Assembly (NCBI GenBank): GCA_016841005.1
Contig: JAEORG010000229.1
Coordinates: 1-11,462, forward strand
Source: Candidatus Thorarchaeota archaeon
GTDB taxonomy: Archaea; Asgardarchaeota; Thorarchaeia; Thorarchaeales; Thorarchaeaceae
DNA: 11,462 bases
Direction: 5' to 3'
This document shows, in pieces, positions 10,636 through 11,462 of the stretch (within the stretch, counting starts at the first letter, position 1; every line of letters begins with the position of its first letter). Below the pieces are notes generated by a model. It was not told where the DNA came from, searched no databases, and saw only the letters and a program-made list of their open reading frames with translations. The position numbers and the translations under genes were made by a program.

Positions 10636-11462
10636 ATGAATAGCCCACAGACTGGCACAAAAAAGAACATTGATCCATTCTTCAACCCGAAAAGAGTGGC
10701 TTTGGTAGGAGCATCATCGGACTACAGGAAACTGGGCAATTCTATCCTTATGAATCTCCTGGCATCAGAAATCGAGATATATCCAATAAGCAGATCAAGT
10801 GAGTATATCCTTGGTGCCAAAGTCTATCCAAGTCTGGAGGATTTGCCTGTTCCAGTTGATTTGGTCATAATAGTAGTTGCAGCCAAATATTGTCCGAATC
10901 TTATGAATGATGTGAAAAAGGCTGGAGCTAGTCATGCAGTTGTAATATCAGGGGGTTTCAGTGAAACAGGATCTCAAGGACTTGAGCTTGAGCAAGAACT
11001 TGTACATGCTGCAAAACAAGCCGGTGTAAGAATAATCGGACCAAACTGTGTTGGAGTTTCAAATAGTCGTTTATTCAATGGAACCTTTACAATGATGCCA
11101 GAACGGGGAAATATCTCACTCCTCTCACAAAGTGGTGCTCTAGGTGGAATGATTATCTACACTACACGTGCTAAAAGAATCGGGGTAAGTAAATTCGCAA
11201 GTATTGGGAATGCTGCAGATGTAGGATTCATAGAGGTACTTGACTACTTCAGGGAGGATCAAAGAACCAATGTAATAGCAGTTTATGTAGAGGGCGTTGA
11301 CAATGGACGAGGATTCTTTGAATCCCTTAGAAAAGCTGCCAGAGCAAAACCAACTGTTGTACTGAAAGGAGGACAGAGTGAAGCTGGAAGCAAAGCGGCA
11401 AAGAGTCATACAGGATCGTTAGCAGGCTCGACTCAAATCTTTGAAGGAATGGTGAAACAAGC
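10636..11462 (+). CDS. ADP-forming acyl-CoA (acetyl-CoA) synthetase, 5' part; runs off right edge
   Basis: NDP-forming acyl-CoA synthetases convert acyl-CoA, ADP and phosphate to acid, CoA and ATP, the energy-conserving step of amino-acid fermentation in many archaea. From ATG 10636, 275 codons are visible without a stop. The CoA-binding Rossmann domain comes first (FFNPKRVALVGASSDYRKLGN, about 16-36, and VIISGGFSETG, about 94-104), then IIGPNCVGVSN (about 133-143), LLSQSGALGGM (about 160-170) and SIGNAADVGF (about 188-197). KSHTGSLAGS follows, with His258 at the place of the family's phosphorylated histidine. No SD precedes the start, while a TATA-like box 25-31 bases upstream suggests leaderless translation. 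It cannot be seen whether the beta (ATP-grasp) part is fused or separate, nor whether the substrate is acetyl-, aryl-acetyl- or another acyl-CoA. Nearby iorAB makes an aryl-CoA role attractive. Confidence 0.93.
   Translation, partial: MNSPQTGTKKNIDPFFNPKRVALVGASSDYRKLGNSILMNLLASEIEIYPISRSSEYILGAKVYPSLEDLPVPVDLVIIVVAAKYCPNLMNDVKKAGASHAVVISGGFSETGSQGLELEQELVHAAKQAGVRIIGPNCVGVSNSRLFNGTFTMMPERGNISLLSQSGALGGMIIYTTRAKRIGVSKFASIGNAADVGFIEVLDYFREDQRTNVIAVYVEGVDNGRGFFESLRKAARAKPTVVLKGGQSEAGSKAAKSHTGSLAGSTQIFEGMVKQ

Noticed and set aside
11140..11409. 89-aa minus-strand frame at the right end
   Set aside because: Antisense to the acyl-CoA synthetase, whose motifs are continuous through this region.

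Overview
The window looks archaeal. It carries an indolepyruvate:ferredoxin oxidoreductase gene pair (iorAB), an ADP-forming acyl-CoA synthetase, full-length HypF, TATA-like boxes about 25-30 bases before several starts, and genes with either a strong Shine-Dalgarno (SD) or none (probably leaderless). It is moderately AT-rich. The lysine-degradation proteins resemble the two halves of eukaryotic AASS closely, so an Asgard-type archaeon is a reasonable but weak inference.

Layout. 1-1882 (minus): lysine-ketoglutarate reductase (LKR) followed by saccharopine dehydrogenase (SDH), translationally coupled; SDH runs off the left edge. 1883-2717: a regulatory region holding one small unrecognised gene (2012-2308), four copies of a GAACAYGTGTTC palindrome and two copies of a TTTCCASTGGAA repeat. 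2718-5228 (plus): iorA-iorB operon. 5252-7636 (minus): hypF, converging on iorB. 7770-10566 (plus): three unrecognised genes (140, 183 and 417 aa) and a possible structured non-coding RNA. 10636 to the right edge (plus): acyl-CoA synthetase, partial.

How the genes may work together. LKR/SDH splits lysine into glutamate and aminoadipate semialdehyde. IorAB oxidises aryl pyruvates to aryl-acetyl-CoA and reduces ferredoxin. The NDP-forming acyl-CoA synthetase can recover the CoA thioester energy as ATP. HypF matures [NiFe] hydrogenases, a possible sink for the reduced ferredoxin. Together this suggests peptide or amino-acid fermentation (inference).

The most striking signal is a short motif, TGTATTAC/GTAATACA. 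It occurs 13 times exactly (plus one near copy) between 1961 and 10590 and not at all in the flanks. Most copies have a second ATAC half-site 9 bases away or an inverted partner. Several sit just upstream of a TATA-like box, but others lie inside hypF, iorA and the 417-aa gene, and the spacing is unusually even. A second, independent operator family (the GAACAYGTGTTC palindrome) is confined to the small-gene/iorA region.
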